64,000 bases of DNA from Muribaculum sp. (GTDB lineage: Bacteria > Bacteroidota > Bacteroidia > Bacteroidales > Muribaculaceae), in the NCBI GenBank assembly GCA_023667055.1, contig JAMPAV010000001.1:250716-314715 (forward strand). Reading direction: 5' to 3'. Of the stretch, positions 53,408-63,900 are shown one piece after another (the stretch's first letter is position 1; each line of letters begins with the position of its first letter). The notes below the pieces were generated by a model. The model was not told the DNA's origin and did not search any database. It saw only the letters and a list, made by a program, of their open reading frames with translations. A program made the translations under genes and the position numbers.

Positions 53408-55543
53408 ATGCGTAAATGCATCACTTTAATATCAGGATGTATCATTTTAGGGGGGATTGGCGCCATGTCGCAATCCCCTTCTGAAGAATACAACCAGTTC
53501 AGGCAGCAGATTCTATCTGACTATGCCAACTTCAAGTCGAGAATTCTTGAGCACTACGACGATTTTCTCAACGGAGAGTGGCATGAGTTTGAAGCTCTGA
53601 TTGAAGAAAGTCCCCTGACCGAACCAAAGCCCCAGACGCTGCCCGAGGTGGATGTCAACATCGAACCCGAAGAGCAGCCGATGGCTCAGCTTCCTGAGCC
53701 GAAATTAAGTCCGAACAGTCTTCCTGGGTTAAATGCCCCTATACCGGGCGGAGACCTCGCAGAGGGCGGACCGGACTTGTCACGCATAGGACTCGAGAAC
53801 GTCAAGATCGACATTTCCCGCCTGAACGGGCTGACAGGGCCCAACGTATTCGGAGGTTTTGACAACTCACTTGCCATGGGCGGACCTGACCTTTCAGGTC
53901 TCGGCTCAGAGAGGATGAAAATCAATCCCGCCGACATGGGTGGATTGTCAGGACCAAAGACATCAGGAGAAGTAGGCGGTGAACTTGCAATGGGAGGTCC
54001 GGACCTCTCAAAGATCGGTTCCGAACAGATGAAGCTGAAAGGATCTGAGATGGGAGGTCTTTCCGGACCAAAAACCAAGGGGGAAATCGGAGGCGGACTT
54101 GCCATGGGAGGACCCGACTTGTCGAAGATTGGTTCTGAACAGATGAAAATCAATGTGCCCAATATGGGAGGGCCTTCGATAGGAGGCGGATCAATCAGTC
54201 CGACAACTGCAGCCTTCATCAAAAGAGAACTTGAAGGGAAAAGCAACTATGCCAAGTCACTGATGCGTCTGCCCGATCCGGAATTTGCATTCGGCAATCT
54301 GCCCGGTCAGATTGCTGTGCCAAATCCGGGTGAATCAGGTATCATAGCACTCGACATGAGCGGCAAGATAGCCGACGAACATAAGAAACGAATGCTTGCC
54401 GGAAGCGGATATGCCACAGAAGAGACCTTCAAGCAACCTGAAAACGACAACAATTTCCGTTTTGATTTCTACGGTATGGAGGCTTTTGTGCCGGAAATAA
54501 AGTTTGAAATCTCACCATCTGTGAAAGGTCCTTCCGAAACCGGTGCCCACTGGAAGAAGATGGCCGGACAAGAAGGAGGAGTGGAGACAGCACGCCAGCT
54601 CTTCGGACTTGCACAGCAGCTCGGACTCAACGGGTATCTGACTTTCAGACTCACTGAGCATTATCTCAACCAGAGGTTCAAAAACAGTGACAACGGGGCC
54701 AAGATGTCTGCCGCACATTTTCTGATCTCCAACATGGGCTACGATATCCGGTTGGTAGAATATAAGGGAATATTGACCGTGATGATGCCGTTTGACCAGA
54801 CAGAAGTCTATGGACTTCCATCCGGAGTACAGGAAAATGGAAGAAAATATACAATCTTATACCCTGAAGGATTCGATCCGACAAAAAGCAACAGCTTATC
54901 TTACAAGACATGCGCTCTGCCATTGAATGCCTCAGGCAAGACATCCGACCTTCGAGTAACCGGTTTGAGCCTTCCATTCAAGGGGAAGAGTTTCACATTG
55001 ACCAACGGAGACATCACGCTCACCGGGGAAGTGAACGAGAATATCCAGAAGATGTTCTACCACTATCCGCAGATGCCTTACGGAGACTTCGCCTCATCAT
55101 GGATCGACCAGGGACTGAGAGAAAGTCTTGTGGAACAGATAAGGCAGCAAATTGGCGGCAAGAAGCAGAAAGACGCCATCAATTCCCTTATGGCACTTTG
55201 CCACAATGGATTCCAATACAAGACCGACCAAGAATGGCACATTTTTGAGAAACCATACTTTGTGGAGGAAAACTTCCTGTATGAATTCAACGACTGCGAA
55301 GACAGAGCCATATTCATGTCGTATCTCGTATGGAATGCCCTCGGTATTCCCTGTCAGCTCATACAGTATCCGGGGCATGAAAGTGTGACTGTGGCTGTTT
55401 CAGAACCTGTCAAAGGAAGCTACTATGCCACCGACGGAGTGAAATACTTCAGTGCAGATCCGACATATCTTGGAAGCTCTATCGGTATGGTAATGCCTGC
55501 CTATAAGACAGCATCACCAACGATAGACAAACATTACAAGTAG
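53408..55543 (+). CDS. Transglutaminase-like secreted protein with 38-residue repeats (module 1)
   Basis: A 711-aa protein. Signal peptide, then an N-terminal array of 11-residue aromatic repeats (YNQFRQQ..., YANFKSR..., YDDFLNG...). Residues 118-~262 hold three complete 38-residue repeats (AMGGPDLSKIGSEQMK) plus a partial one. The C-terminal transglutaminase-like fold has Cys630 (NDCEDRA), His657 (PGHES) and Asp684 (ADPTYLG), 27 residues apart each. Its paralogue at 57934 keeps the same triad. Cross-linking, peptidase or amidase activity are all possible. Confidence 0.7.
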   Translation: MRKCITLISGCIILGGIGAMSQSPSEEYNQFRQQILSDYANFKSRILEHYDDFLNGEWHEFEALIEESPLTEPKPQTLPEVDVNIEPEEQPMAQLPEPKLSPNSLPGLNAPIPGGDLAEGGPDLSRIGLENVKIDISRLNGLTGPNVFGGFDNSLAMGGPDLSGLGSERMKINPADMGGLSGPKTSGEVGGELAMGGPDLSKIGSEQMKLKGSEMGGLSGPKTKGEIGGGLAMGGPDLSKIGSEQMKINVPNMGGPSIGGGSISPTTAAFIKRELEGKSNYAKSLMRLPDPEFAFGNLPGQIAVPNPGESGIIALDMSGKIADEHKKRMLAGSGYATEETFKQPENDNNFRFDFYGMEAFVPEIKFEISPSVKGPSETGAHWKKMAGQEGGVETARQLFGLAQQLGLNGYLTFRLTEHYLNQRFKNSDNGAKMSAAHFLISNMGYDIRLVEYKGILTVMMPFDQTEVYGLPSGVQENGRKYTILYPEGFDPTKSNSLSYKTCALPLNASGKTSDLRVTGLSLPFKGKSFTLTNGDITLTGEVNENIQKMFYHYPQMPYGDFASSWIDQGLRESLVEQIRQQIGGKKQKDAINSLMALCHNGFQYKTDQEWHIFEKPYFVEENFLYEFNDCEDRAIFMSYLVWNALGIPCQLIQYPGHESVTVAVSEPVKGSYYATDGVKYFSADPTYLGSSIGMVMPAYKTASPTIDKHYK
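53759..54190 (+). repeat. In-frame 114-bp tandem repeats in the transglutaminase-like gene
   Basis: Units begin at 53759, 53873, 53987 and 54101, exactly 114 bp apart, each encoding 38 residues beginning A(M/E)GGPDLS; the last unit is shortened. Confidence 0.85.
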
Positions 55544-55558
55544 AATTATAAGCCACTG

Positions 55559-55873
55559 CTAAATATCACACGGCTGATCGAGAGGGCTGCGAACGGGATA
55601 TTCCTTCGCAGCTTTCTTTTTTGTGGCTTTTTTGCCCGATTTCTTTTTACTCTCTTTAGACTTACGGGGATTTTTCGGGGTATCAGCTTTATCCGGTATG
55701 GTATCGGCATCAATAGACTTTACTGTGTCAACGGCAACCTCAGCAGAACCGGAATGTGATATGTTCAATAGTCCGCAACTGCGGAGTACCGGTCCGGACG
55801 CTATGCATAAGAGGGCTGCCGTAGCAACTGCGACAAGCCCTCTTCTTTCTTTTGATGTGAGCGGATGCTTCAT
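55559..55873 (-). CDS. Small Lys-rich secreted protein
   Basis: A 104-aa protein: N-terminal signal or anchor (about 10-35, LVAVATAALLCIASGPVL), a linker, and a very basic stretch (KSKESKKKSGKKATKKKA, about 70-90). No known domain. Its 3' end lies 15 nt from the end of the convergent transglutaminase gene. The basic stretch could bind nucleic acid or cell-wall anions, but no evidence is visible. It may be a minor or spurious gene, though its start and signal look genuine. Confidence 0.5.
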   Translation of the reverse strand: MKHPLTSKERRGLVAVATAALLCIASGPVLRSCGLLNISHSGSAEVAVDTVKSIDADTIPDKADTPKNPRKSKESKKKSGKKATKKKAAKEYPVRSPLDQPCDI

Positions 55874-55878
55874 GATTT

Positions 55879-55899
55879 AATTTCCGCAAAGCGGAAATT
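55879..55899 (-). terminator. Terminator of typA
   Basis: AATTTCCGC-AAA-GCGGAAATT between typA and the small basic-protein gene, both on minus. Confidence 0.65.
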
Positions 55900-55900
55900 A

Positions 55901-55941
55901 AGGGTTATAAGGTTATAGGGTTATGGGGTCATAGGGTTAGG
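55901..55941. repeat. Octamer tandem repeat (GGTTATAG) containing the typA stop
   Basis: About five units; the typA stop (55937-55939, minus) is inside. Unit close to that at 31654-31688. Confidence 0.75.
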
Positions 55942-57742
55942 ATTCGGAACGGTTGGCACGTTTGCGCTCATTCTCATCAAGGATAATCTTGCGGAGACGG
56001 AGATGATTGGGAGTCACCTCCACGTATTCGTCTTCCTTAATGTATTCGAGTGATTCCTCGAGGGAGAACACAACCGGTGGCACAATCTTTGCCTTGTCGT
56101 CGGCTCCTGATGCCCGCATATTCGTGAGTTTCTTCGACTTTGTGACATTGACCACAATATCCTTGTCTTTGGCGTTCTCTCCAACCACCTGCCCTGCATA
56201 CACCTCTTCCTGCGGGAAGATGAAAAACCGTCCGCGATCCTGCAGTTTGTCGATTGCGTATGCGTAAGCCGTACCGGCCTCCATGGCAATAAGCGAACCG
56301 TTTGTGCGGCGTTCTATTTCGCCTTTCCACGGCTGATACTCAAGGAAGCGATGCGCCATGATGGCCTCACCGGCAGTTGCAGTAAGCACATTGTTGCGCA
56401 GACCGATTATGCCACGTGAGGGGATATGGAATTCGATATTGATACGGTCGTTTTGGGTGTCCATGCTGACAATGTCGCCTTTACGGCGAGTCACCATATC
56501 CACAACCTTGGAACTGTATTCCTCAGGAACATTTATGGTAAGTGCTTCGACAGGTTCACATTTTACTCCGTCGATTTCCTTGATGATGACCTGGGGTTGC
56601 CCCACCTGAAGTTCGTAGCCTTCGCGACGCATGGTCTCTATCAGGATAGACAAGTGGAGGACACCACGTCCATATACAATCCATTTGTCTTCCGAGTCAC
56701 CTTTGCTTACACGAAGTGCAAGGTTGCGGTCAAGTTCCTTCATAAGGCGGTCGTGTATATGGCGAGAGGTCACATACTTGCCGTCTTTTCCGAAGAATGG
56801 AGAGTTGTTGATGGTGAAAGTCATCGACATTGTTGGCTCGTCGATGGCAATACGGGGAAGAGGCTCGGGATTTTCAATGGTGGAAATGGTATCTCCTATT
56901 TCAAAATCCTCAAGACCCACCACAGCACAGATATCGCCGGAACTAACTTCAGAAACCTTTTTGCGGCCCATGCCTTCAAAGGTATGAAGTTCCTTGATGC
57001 GTTGTTTCTTTATGCTTCCGTCTTTCTTGCAGAGGGCGATGTCCATACCCTCACGAAGGGTACCCCGGTGAACGCGCCCCACGGCAATACGTCCGACATA
57101 ACTTGAATAGTCAAGGCTTGTGATAAGCATCTGCGGGTCGCCTTCGATTTGCTTGGGCGCGGGGATATATTTTATTATGGCATCGAGCAGGGCCGTGATG
57201 TCGTCGGTACGGACTTTCCAGTCGATGCTCATCCAGTTTTCCTTTGCGCTGCCGTAGATGGTAGGGAAATCAAGCTGGTCTTCTGTGGCATTCAGATTAA
57301 ACATAAGGTCGAACACCATCTCGTTAACCTCATCGGGGCGACAGTTTGGCTTATCGACTTTGTTTACCACAACCACGGGTTTCAGTCCCATCTGAATTGC
57401 CTTTTGAAGCACAAAGCGGGTCTGGGGCATAGGACCTTCGAATGCATCGACGAGAAGCAGGCAACCGTCGGCCATGTTGAGGACACGCTCCACCTCGCCA
57501 CCGAAGTCAGCGTGTCCCGGAGTATCGATTATGTTGATTTTAGTACCCTTGTAGTTGATGGATACGTTTTTAGACAGGATAGTGATTCCTCTCTCACGTT
57601 CGAGATCATTGTTGTCGAGAATAAGTTCACCTGCATTTTGGTTTTCGCGGAAAAGGTTTCCCGCGAGCAGCATTTTATCGACGAGGGTAGTTTTACCGTG
57701 ATCGACGTGAGCGATAATAGCTATATTGCGAATGTCTTGCAT
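55937..57742 (-). CDS. typA: Ribosome-associated GTPase TypA/BipA
   Basis: A 601-aa translational GTPase. G1 [10 protein letters not shown] (8-17), G2 ERGITI, G3 [13 protein letters not shown]4 NKVDKP; domains II, III and V and the BipA-specific C-terminal domain follow. It binds the 70S ribosome and aids 50S assembly under stress. The start at 57742 ([10 protein letters not shown]) is chosen: a longer reading to 57790 would use TTG and overlap the promoter. Confidence 0.95.
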   Translation of the reverse strand: MQDIRNIAIIAHVDHGKTTLVDKMLLAGNLFRENQNAGELILDNNDLERERGITILSKNVSINYKGTKINIIDTPGHADFGGEVERVLNMADGCLLLVDAFEGPMPQTRFVLQKAIQMGLKPVVVVNKVDKPNCRPDEVNEMVFDLMFNLNATEDQLDFPTIYGSAKENWMSIDWKVRTDDITALLDAIIKYIPAPKQIEGDPQMLITSLDYSSYVGRIAVGRVHRGTLREGMDIALCKKDGSIKKQRIKELHTFEGMGRKKVSEVSSGDICAVVGLEDFEIGDTISTIENPEPLPRIAIDEPTMSMTFTINNSPFFGKDGKYVTSRHIHDRLMKELDRNLALRVSKGDSEDKWIVYGRGVLHLSILIETMRREGYELQVGQPQVIIKEIDGVKCEPVEALTINVPEEYSSKVVDMVTRRKGDIVSMDTQNDRINIEFHIPSRGIIGLRNNVLTATAGEAIMAHRFLEYQPWKGEIERRTNGSLIAMEAGTAYAYAIDKLQDRGRFFIFPQEEVYAGQVVGENAKDKDIVVNVTKSKKLTNMRASGADDKAKIVPPVVFSLEESLEYIKEDEYVEVTPNHLRLRKIILDENERKRANRSES

Positions 57743-57787
57743 AGTTTGGATATCATGCCCTGAATAGGCATTGGTTATTTCAAACTG

Positions 57788-57819
57788 CAAAATTAATCAT
57801 TTTTCCGCACATACGCAAA
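57788..57819 (-). promoter_or_regulatory. Promoter of typA
   Basis: On minus: TTTG (57816-57819), 20 nt, TAATTTTG (57788-57795). Confidence 0.75.
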
Positions 57820-57839
57820 TCAAAGTTTCATTACAAACA

Positions 57840-57873
57840 GCCGGAGACTCTGACATAAAATCAGGCCTCCGGC
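57840..57873 (-). terminator. Hairpin at the end of the second module
   Basis: GCCGGAG (57840-57846) and CTCCGGC (57867-57873) flank a 20-nt loop downstream of the minus-strand transglutaminase-like gene; weak T run. Confidence 0.45.
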
Positions 57874-57933
57874 ACATTATCATTCAATTAATCAAGGAGT
57901 ATAACCTTACTCAATACAAAAGTATAACCTTAT

Positions 57934-59448
57934 TCAGTCAAGGAGTATGACTTTTGAGGTGGCATTGTCCATGTCCGGCATAGTCAGGCCAACCGGAGCA
58001 CCGATATATGTTGGATCGGCGATATGGTAGCGTTTGCCATTCAGATCAATGTAATCGCCACCGCTGACAGGGTCAGTGAAATTCACAGCACTTGCGAGAT
58101 GACCGGGATAATAGATAAGGATACAATTCAGACCAAGGAGATCACGGACAATTCTCGTGAACAATATAGAACGGTCCTCGCAGTCGCAATAGGGATAATG
58201 AAGAGACTCCTCCGGGAAGAAAGCCCTGTCCTCACCCCACACCTTGTCGTCATACTCATATACGAAACCCGTCTGCACCCAGTTTAGGATTTTATTGACA
58301 GCCGTAAGCTGGTCAAGACCACTTATGGCTTTTTTCAGTTGTGGATAAACCTCATTCCTCACCTCCGCAGGCATTGGAGTATTGGCATACATCGACCACC
58401 GTGTCACAAAATTCTCACCTATCTTGGAGGTCGGATAAGATGAGTAAAAATCAAGGCGGTTTTTGTTGGCCTTTGCCGACACTTTCATGTCGGAATATTT
58501 TGACGACTGATGTTCGGACGCCACTGTCGGAGTCGAGGCAAATTTCTGCTCCTTGTTTATAAGCAAAGACATCGGGGCTTCATTGGGATACTTCAGATCA
58601 CATATTCTGACATTGCCGGTTTTATTGTTGAAAGTGTAATAATTTACTCCATCGAGTTTGTAGTAATGCCAATTGTATATGTCATGCAGAGAAGCAAACA
58701 TCATATATAGATTATTGTCTCCTATGGCCATTCGCATTTTGTAGCCCGACTGACAATAGACGTAAGCCATCAGAAGCACGGCGTCGTTGCTGTTTCTGCC
58801 ATATATTGACTCAGACATGCTTTGAAGCATCATCAGATATGCCCAGTCGCCAAGGTCGTGGCTGTCTCTTATCTCAAGGCAATCATGAATCAGATTTGTA
58901 TATGCCTCTTCCGAAAGTTTCAGCCATGCATCTGCAATGGCGTTTTCATTCAAACCGGCAAGATGCACTGTATTCTTCTTGTCGAAACGAACCTTTGCGG
59001 GAGTACCGAAGAATGAGAACGACACGTATGAAGGAGCCGGAGTAACCGGAGTAACCGGTATCTCTTCAATGGGATCCACAGGTTTTGGTTGTGGAGTTGG
59101 TTTCGGAGCCGGAAGCACTTCATCAAACGGGAGAGGCTTTGGAGCAGGCGGAGCGACCGGTGCCGGTTCGTCCTTTGGAACAACAACGGGAGGCTTGGGG
59201 TCATCTTTTGGCTTTGGAATAACAGGACTTGGCTTTATATTTGTCCAAGACTCTCTCATATACTTAGCAAACTCCTCATTTCGTTTGCGACGATACTCCT
59301 CAAACTCCTTGTTTCTTTTATTTTTGTAATTGTTAAATTGTGTATTCCTATTTTGCTTATACTTTTCAAATGAGTCATTTTTTTGTGCAAGCGAAACTAC
59401 AGACGACAAAACACAAGTTAACAATAAAAGAACCAATTTAGATTTCAT
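57934..59448 (-). CDS. Transglutaminase-like secreted protein (module 2)
   Basis: A 504-aa paralogue of the 53408 protein. Start at 59448 (MKSKLVLLLLTC) gives a signal peptide; upstream extension would enter the previous gene. Four 11-residue repeats (FEKYKQNRNTQ, FNNYKNKRNKE, FEEYRRKRNEE, FAKYMRESW), a Pro-rich spacer (about 65-140), then the catalytic-like domain with Cys423 (CDCEDRS), His450 (YPGHLAS) and Asp478 (ADPTYIG). It begins 7 nt after the DUF5683 gene, so it is in one operon with it. Confidence 0.72.
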   Translation of the reverse strand: MKSKLVLLLLTCVLSSVVSLAQKNDSFEKYKQNRNTQFNNYKNKRNKEFEEYRRKRNEEFAKYMRESWTNIKPSPVIPKPKDDPKPPVVVPKDEPAPVAPPAPKPLPFDEVLPAPKPTPQPKPVDPIEEIPVTPVTPAPSYVSFSFFGTPAKVRFDKKNTVHLAGLNENAIADAWLKLSEEAYTNLIHDCLEIRDSHDLGDWAYLMMLQSMSESIYGRNSNDAVLLMAYVYCQSGYKMRMAIGDNNLYMMFASLHDIYNWHYYKLDGVNYYTFNNKTGNVRICDLKYPNEAPMSLLINKEQKFASTPTVASEHQSSKYSDMKVSAKANKNRLDFYSSYPTSKIGENFVTRWSMYANTPMPAEVRNEVYPQLKKAISGLDQLTAVNKILNWVQTGFVYEYDDKVWGEDRAFFPEESLHYPYCDCEDRSILFTRIVRDLLGLNCILIYYPGHLASAVNFTDPVSGGDYIDLNGKRYHIADPTYIGAPVGLTMPDMDNATSKVILLD

Positions 59449-59455
59449 ATTGCTG

Positions 59456-60337
59456 TCAGAATTTATAGGCAAGCGACAACCCCAAAGCACCATCAAACGT
59501 TGCATAAGGAGCCACAGCTAAACCGCTACCATCAGGTCTTTTTACTACAACCCTTTTTGCTCCCTTTACAAAGGCAGCATCAATTATGTTATAAACCCAA
59601 AGGCCCGCAGCCACACCTATACATATATTGCGTCCGGTATCCCAAGAATCCGCTTTATTGCCATATTGAACAGCAAATTTGGGATGTTCTTTTGACTTTT
59701 TTATATAACTGGCTCTCTGGTTCTCACAAACAATTATACCGGCAACCGCCACTGCCTCGGCAGCGAATATACAACCACCCTTAACCTTACTTCCCTTATA
59801 CCATTGACCGGCACCGGGAATTATAGACATAAAAACTGGCGCGACACCATAATCATTGGTAACGTAAGCTCTATCAAACTTAGGATTATCTGAAATTGCA
59901 ACCATGTATAAGGTATGCAACTGGATTTCGCCATATTTTTCACCTGCAATATATTCGTCAATCTTTGATGCCTGCAATTTGTAGTTTTGACCTTTAAGAT
60001 TTACATTGATGGTCATATTGTCATTTATCTTTTCTTTCGTTTCACCATCAACAATCTCTTGATTGATATTGGTCAATACACCGGTTTCCACACTTGCCTC
60101 CACTGCATGAGCCAACTGTTCATCCTGAGCCAAAACCGACAAGGCGTTTGCTCTTGCAGCAGACACAGAACCTCCACTTGATGTAACCTCCACAAATTTA
60201 TAGGAAGAGTTTCCCTCAACTGGTGGATTACCGACCCACTTTGGTTTCTCGGCATTGGCGTTAGCCATGCCGAGAAAAACACATAAAGAAAGGATTATAA
60301 AGTTTAACTTTGGACTTTTATACAAAATCTTCGACAT
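59456..60337 (-). CDS. LPP20-like plus DUF5683 membrane protein (module 2)
   Basis: About 293 aa. Start at 60337 (MSKILYKSPKLNF) has GGAGAAGGAG just upstream, an unusually clear ribosome-binding site here; it overlaps the upstream gene by 20 nt. After the signal peptide: LPP20-like (about 20-160; KPKWVGNPPVEGNSSY, ARANALSVLAQDEQLA), then DUF5683-like (about 165-260) with SIIPGAGQWYKGSKVKGGCI and two membrane-hugging hydrophobic segments. It links the periplasm to a membrane. Confidence 0.65.
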   Translation of the reverse strand: MSKILYKSPKLNFIILSLCVFLGMANANAEKPKWVGNPPVEGNSSYKFVEVTSSGGSVSAARANALSVLAQDEQLAHAVEASVETGVLTNINQEIVDGETKEKINDNMTINVNLKGQNYKLQASKIDEYIAGEKYGEIQLHTLYMVAISDNPKFDRAYVTNDYGVAPVFMSIIPGAGQWYKGSKVKGGCIFAAEAVAVAGIIVCENQRASYIKKSKEHPKFAVQYGNKADSWDTGRNICIGVAAGLWVYNIIDAAFVKGAKRVVVKRPDGSGLAVAPYATFDGALGLSLAYKF

Positions 60338-60941
60338 CTTCTCCTTCTCCATTAAGTTGTTTCTCAATTTCCTTCTCAAATTTATCCAGATTGTACTCTA
60401 TTTTCAATCTATCCTCGTCTGAAACCTTTTGTTTAAGACCTTGAACAACTTCCTTTGCAAGCTTCGACACATCTCCGTTGTATTCAAGACATACAAATAT
60501 TGTGAAATTTCTCGTCTTTTTATCATAATACTTATTAGTCTTAACGACTGGAGAACCTTCAATAACCTGTTGAGCTACAGATTTAATAAGATTATTTTGT
60601 TTTTCACCGCCATCAACACTTTCGTGTCCCTCGTTTTCATCACCTGCAGTTTGCAATATATCAATACCTCCTGCTTTAATTGCAGATAACACAGATGCAC
60701 TTATAGCTTCTGCAAAGGCAGCCCTTGCCTCAGCGCGAGCCCTTGACATGGCAGCATTTTCCCTTTGACTAACACCTTTTCCGGAAGCTCTTTTGCCAGG
60801 TTCCTTTAAGGCATATTTCTCTGCCTCAGTGAGTTTAACTTCGTCACCATACACATCCTCTTGAGCGTATAATGAGTGTGAGCCGAATATAAAAACCATT
60901 GAAATAAGGCTCAACATCAATTTAAAGATTTTCTTTGTCAT
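60318..60941 (-). CDS. LPP20-like secreted protein (module 2)
   Basis: A 207-aa protein with signal peptide (ends SLYAQE). LPP20-like core: GKGVSQRENAAMSRARAEARA then AFAEAISASVLSAIK, and the later strand set SPVVKTNKYYDKKTRNFTIFVCLEY. The C-terminus is acidic and helical. It overlaps the next gene by 20 nt and lies 25 nt after the giant repeat protein. Function unknown. Confidence 0.6.
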   Translation of the reverse strand: MTKKIFKLMLSLISMVFIFGSHSLYAQEDVYGDEVKLTEAEKYALKEPGKRASGKGVSQRENAAMSRARAEARAAFAEAISASVLSAIKAGGIDILQTAGDENEGHESVDGGEKQNNLIKSVAQQVIEGSPVVKTNKYYDKKTRNFTIFVCLEYNGDVSKLAKEVVQGLKQKVSDEDRLKIEYNLDKFEKEIEKQLNGEGEDVEDFV

Positions 60942-60966
60942 GATAGTTATCGTTTAAATTATTGGT

Positions 60967-63900
60967 TTATAATACAAATTTAATTCTGTGGATACATTCA
61001 CCGTTGCGATGCACAGTGATGATGACCGGACCGAGAACCGGTTTGTCGATTCGTAGGACACTGTCTGTTGCTGTTTCATGACAGACATGGATTCCATCAA
61101 TCGAAACAATATCCAAAATGTCACCACTTCTGAGACCGGACACTTTTAAAACGCCACCTTCTGAACCAACCGATATCTTGGAATCATCAGTCTGCATCAG
61201 TACATCCGAACTGTCGAAACTGATTCTGAAAATCCCTGAAGCTGACATTGCTGTCGGGTTGGTGACGTATGCCTCAAACGGACGCGCATTGCGAAGTCCA
61301 AGTGCAAACAGGCTTCCCTCGGCATGTCCGTTGTAAATCTCCCCTACGTTCAATGCCATACATTTTTCCTTGGGAGTCACTGTGAAGTTTGGTACAAATA
61401 TATTGCCGCCCTTGCTTGATGTGTTGAGTTCATCCGAAGCCTCGACCCTGACATTTATTCCCCCAAATGTGACATTACCACTGAGAATATATTCATCGGA
61501 ATAATTGTCATTGTTGGGCATTGCAATGATGTAGGGCGTGTTCGCTTCAATTGATTCAGCACTGACAAAACCGGTTGATGTAAGTTCACACAACCAGAAC
61601 GGTTTTTTGACCGGATCATTGGCTGCAAACGGAGCCATCGCGCCACGACTTTCGTGAGTTATGGATGTGGGGGCAAACGGCAATGCTATGCTTTCCCAAC
61701 CGGTACACCTGTCATATCCACTCTTCTGAGAATAGTTGTGAGTATATGAGATTTGACGGGCGGTGAACTGAATGGGGGCATAGAAGTTGCTACTCTCACT
61801 GTCGGTAAGCTTGATTCTGTCGGCAACATTGTCAACAATGATATTGCCAAACTGAGCGTTGGCCACCGCAGCATACTTCACATATAGAAGCATGTTGGGC
61901 AGACTCATGCCATCGAGAATGTCGAGAGGTATTGACGTGTTGGAATCCCATACTATAGCTGCAAGATTCTTACATCCGCTCATAAGTTTACCCCCAGAAT
62001 TGAAATGCACCTCCGGCATCCTTATTGTCAGCAGATTCATGTTTTCAAACGCCTTTTCCGGAATCGACGGCAATGAAACGCTACAGAGATCAAGGTGACG
62101 GGTGGATTTGAATCCCCTTATACAACCAAAATCTGAATCATTCAAGTTGCCATTAATCTTGACAGATTCATCGTTGGGTGAGCCACCACACCACTCAAAA
62201 GCCTTCGACAAAGCGCCGGGGTCCTGAACATACACCTCGTCACCATTATAATATGAAGGCACGATGTAGGTTAAGACAGGACTGTTGTTCATGTTGTCAC
62301 CAATAGCCACTGCCTTCACCGTGCAAAGTCCCGGAAGCACCACTTTTTTAGCATAGACATTGCTTCCAACACCGGGATTGCTTCCATCTATAGTATAATA
62401 GATGACGGCATTCTCAGTGGCAGATGTCAATGTGATTGCATGACCATCGAAAGTTATCGTCGGTTGGGCGCAGGTGAATGAAGACGGCGAGTAGGACACC
62501 ACTTCAGAATCGTTGAAACCATCGGCCACGGCAAATGCCTTGACAATACGGTTGTCGCTCAACGAGACCGGAGCTGTGTATCTCTGTGAATTCACACTCG
62601 GCTCAGCACCACCAATCTCATAGTAGATGACACTTCCGGGGGTCTTGCATGTCATTGTCAATTTTCCATCAGCAAACGAAAATTCCGGAACATCAGCATT
62701 AAACCAATCCACTGTGACCTCCGCAATGTCGGAGTCAATCTCACCGTCTTTTGAAGCCACAGCCCTATAGCGGGCGTTGCGATCAAGAAGAATCGGCGAA
62801 CGATAGAGTGTGCTTCGGCTTGTTGGTGCAGAACCATCAGTGGTGTAATATATCGACGCCCCGCTGGTGATGGTTGACATTGTGAGGAGATTACCGTTGA
62901 TGGTAAGCGTTGGAGTGCCACACTTCACATTCGAGATGTCGAGATAGAACTCGGCAATGTCGGAGTTGTTGTAGTTATCGCGTTTGGCCACGGCCTTGAC
63001 CGTACAATTGGACTGCATCGGAACAGCATCATTGTAGAGTTGTCCGTTGGTTTCGGGATTGGAACCGTCGATTGTGTAGTAGATCCGGCTTTCGGGAGTG
63101 GCACAGGTGATGTAGATTTTCAGATTTGCAAACTGAATCACGGGAGTATCGACCTTGTAAGAGTCTATCTTCAGAGTGGCGATATATGAGTCGGCATAAT
63201 CAGGAGCCTTTGCCACTGCCTTTATCTCAGCATTATGCTTCAACTCAAATGGGGCTGTGTAGCGGGTGCTTGTCTCATCTGGCATTGAGCCATCGAGAGT
63301 GTAATAGATTGCAGCATCGTCCTGAAGACAGGTCATGGTCACAACCTCGTTTTCATACTTGATTTCCGGTGTTGGGACTGCATTATTGGTAGTCATAAGT
63401 CGCAATCCGACTTGCTTTTCTGTATTTTCAGAATCAGTAACTGTATTGAAGATTATGCCATAGTATGTGCCGGCAGTAAGACTTTGAGATGCCGTTTTCT
63501 GCAAATTGTCAGATTTCAGAGTGGATTTCAGTTTGCCGTCCTTATCAAGTATCATCAAATCGAAAGATTGTGTCGAACGAAGGTAATATGTTCCATTTGC
63601 AGGAATCTCGAATTTTACTGCTTGGAAATCACCTTTAGACACCTTGCCGAGCAACACTGATTTCTGCAACCCAAGATATACCGGATCTCTTGTAACAGTA
63701 TATTCCTCCTGATAATCCTTGAATATCGGCATACTGAATTCGCCTGAGCTACTAATAAATTTCATCAAGAATTTAACATTAGTAGTTTGTGTCATACTCA
63801 CTTCCGATTCCGAAACAACGAAATTATTATTGAATACGATGCTTGACACATCTTTTATATCAGGAAGACTGATAGCAGTCGCATTCATTTCGTATTCCTT

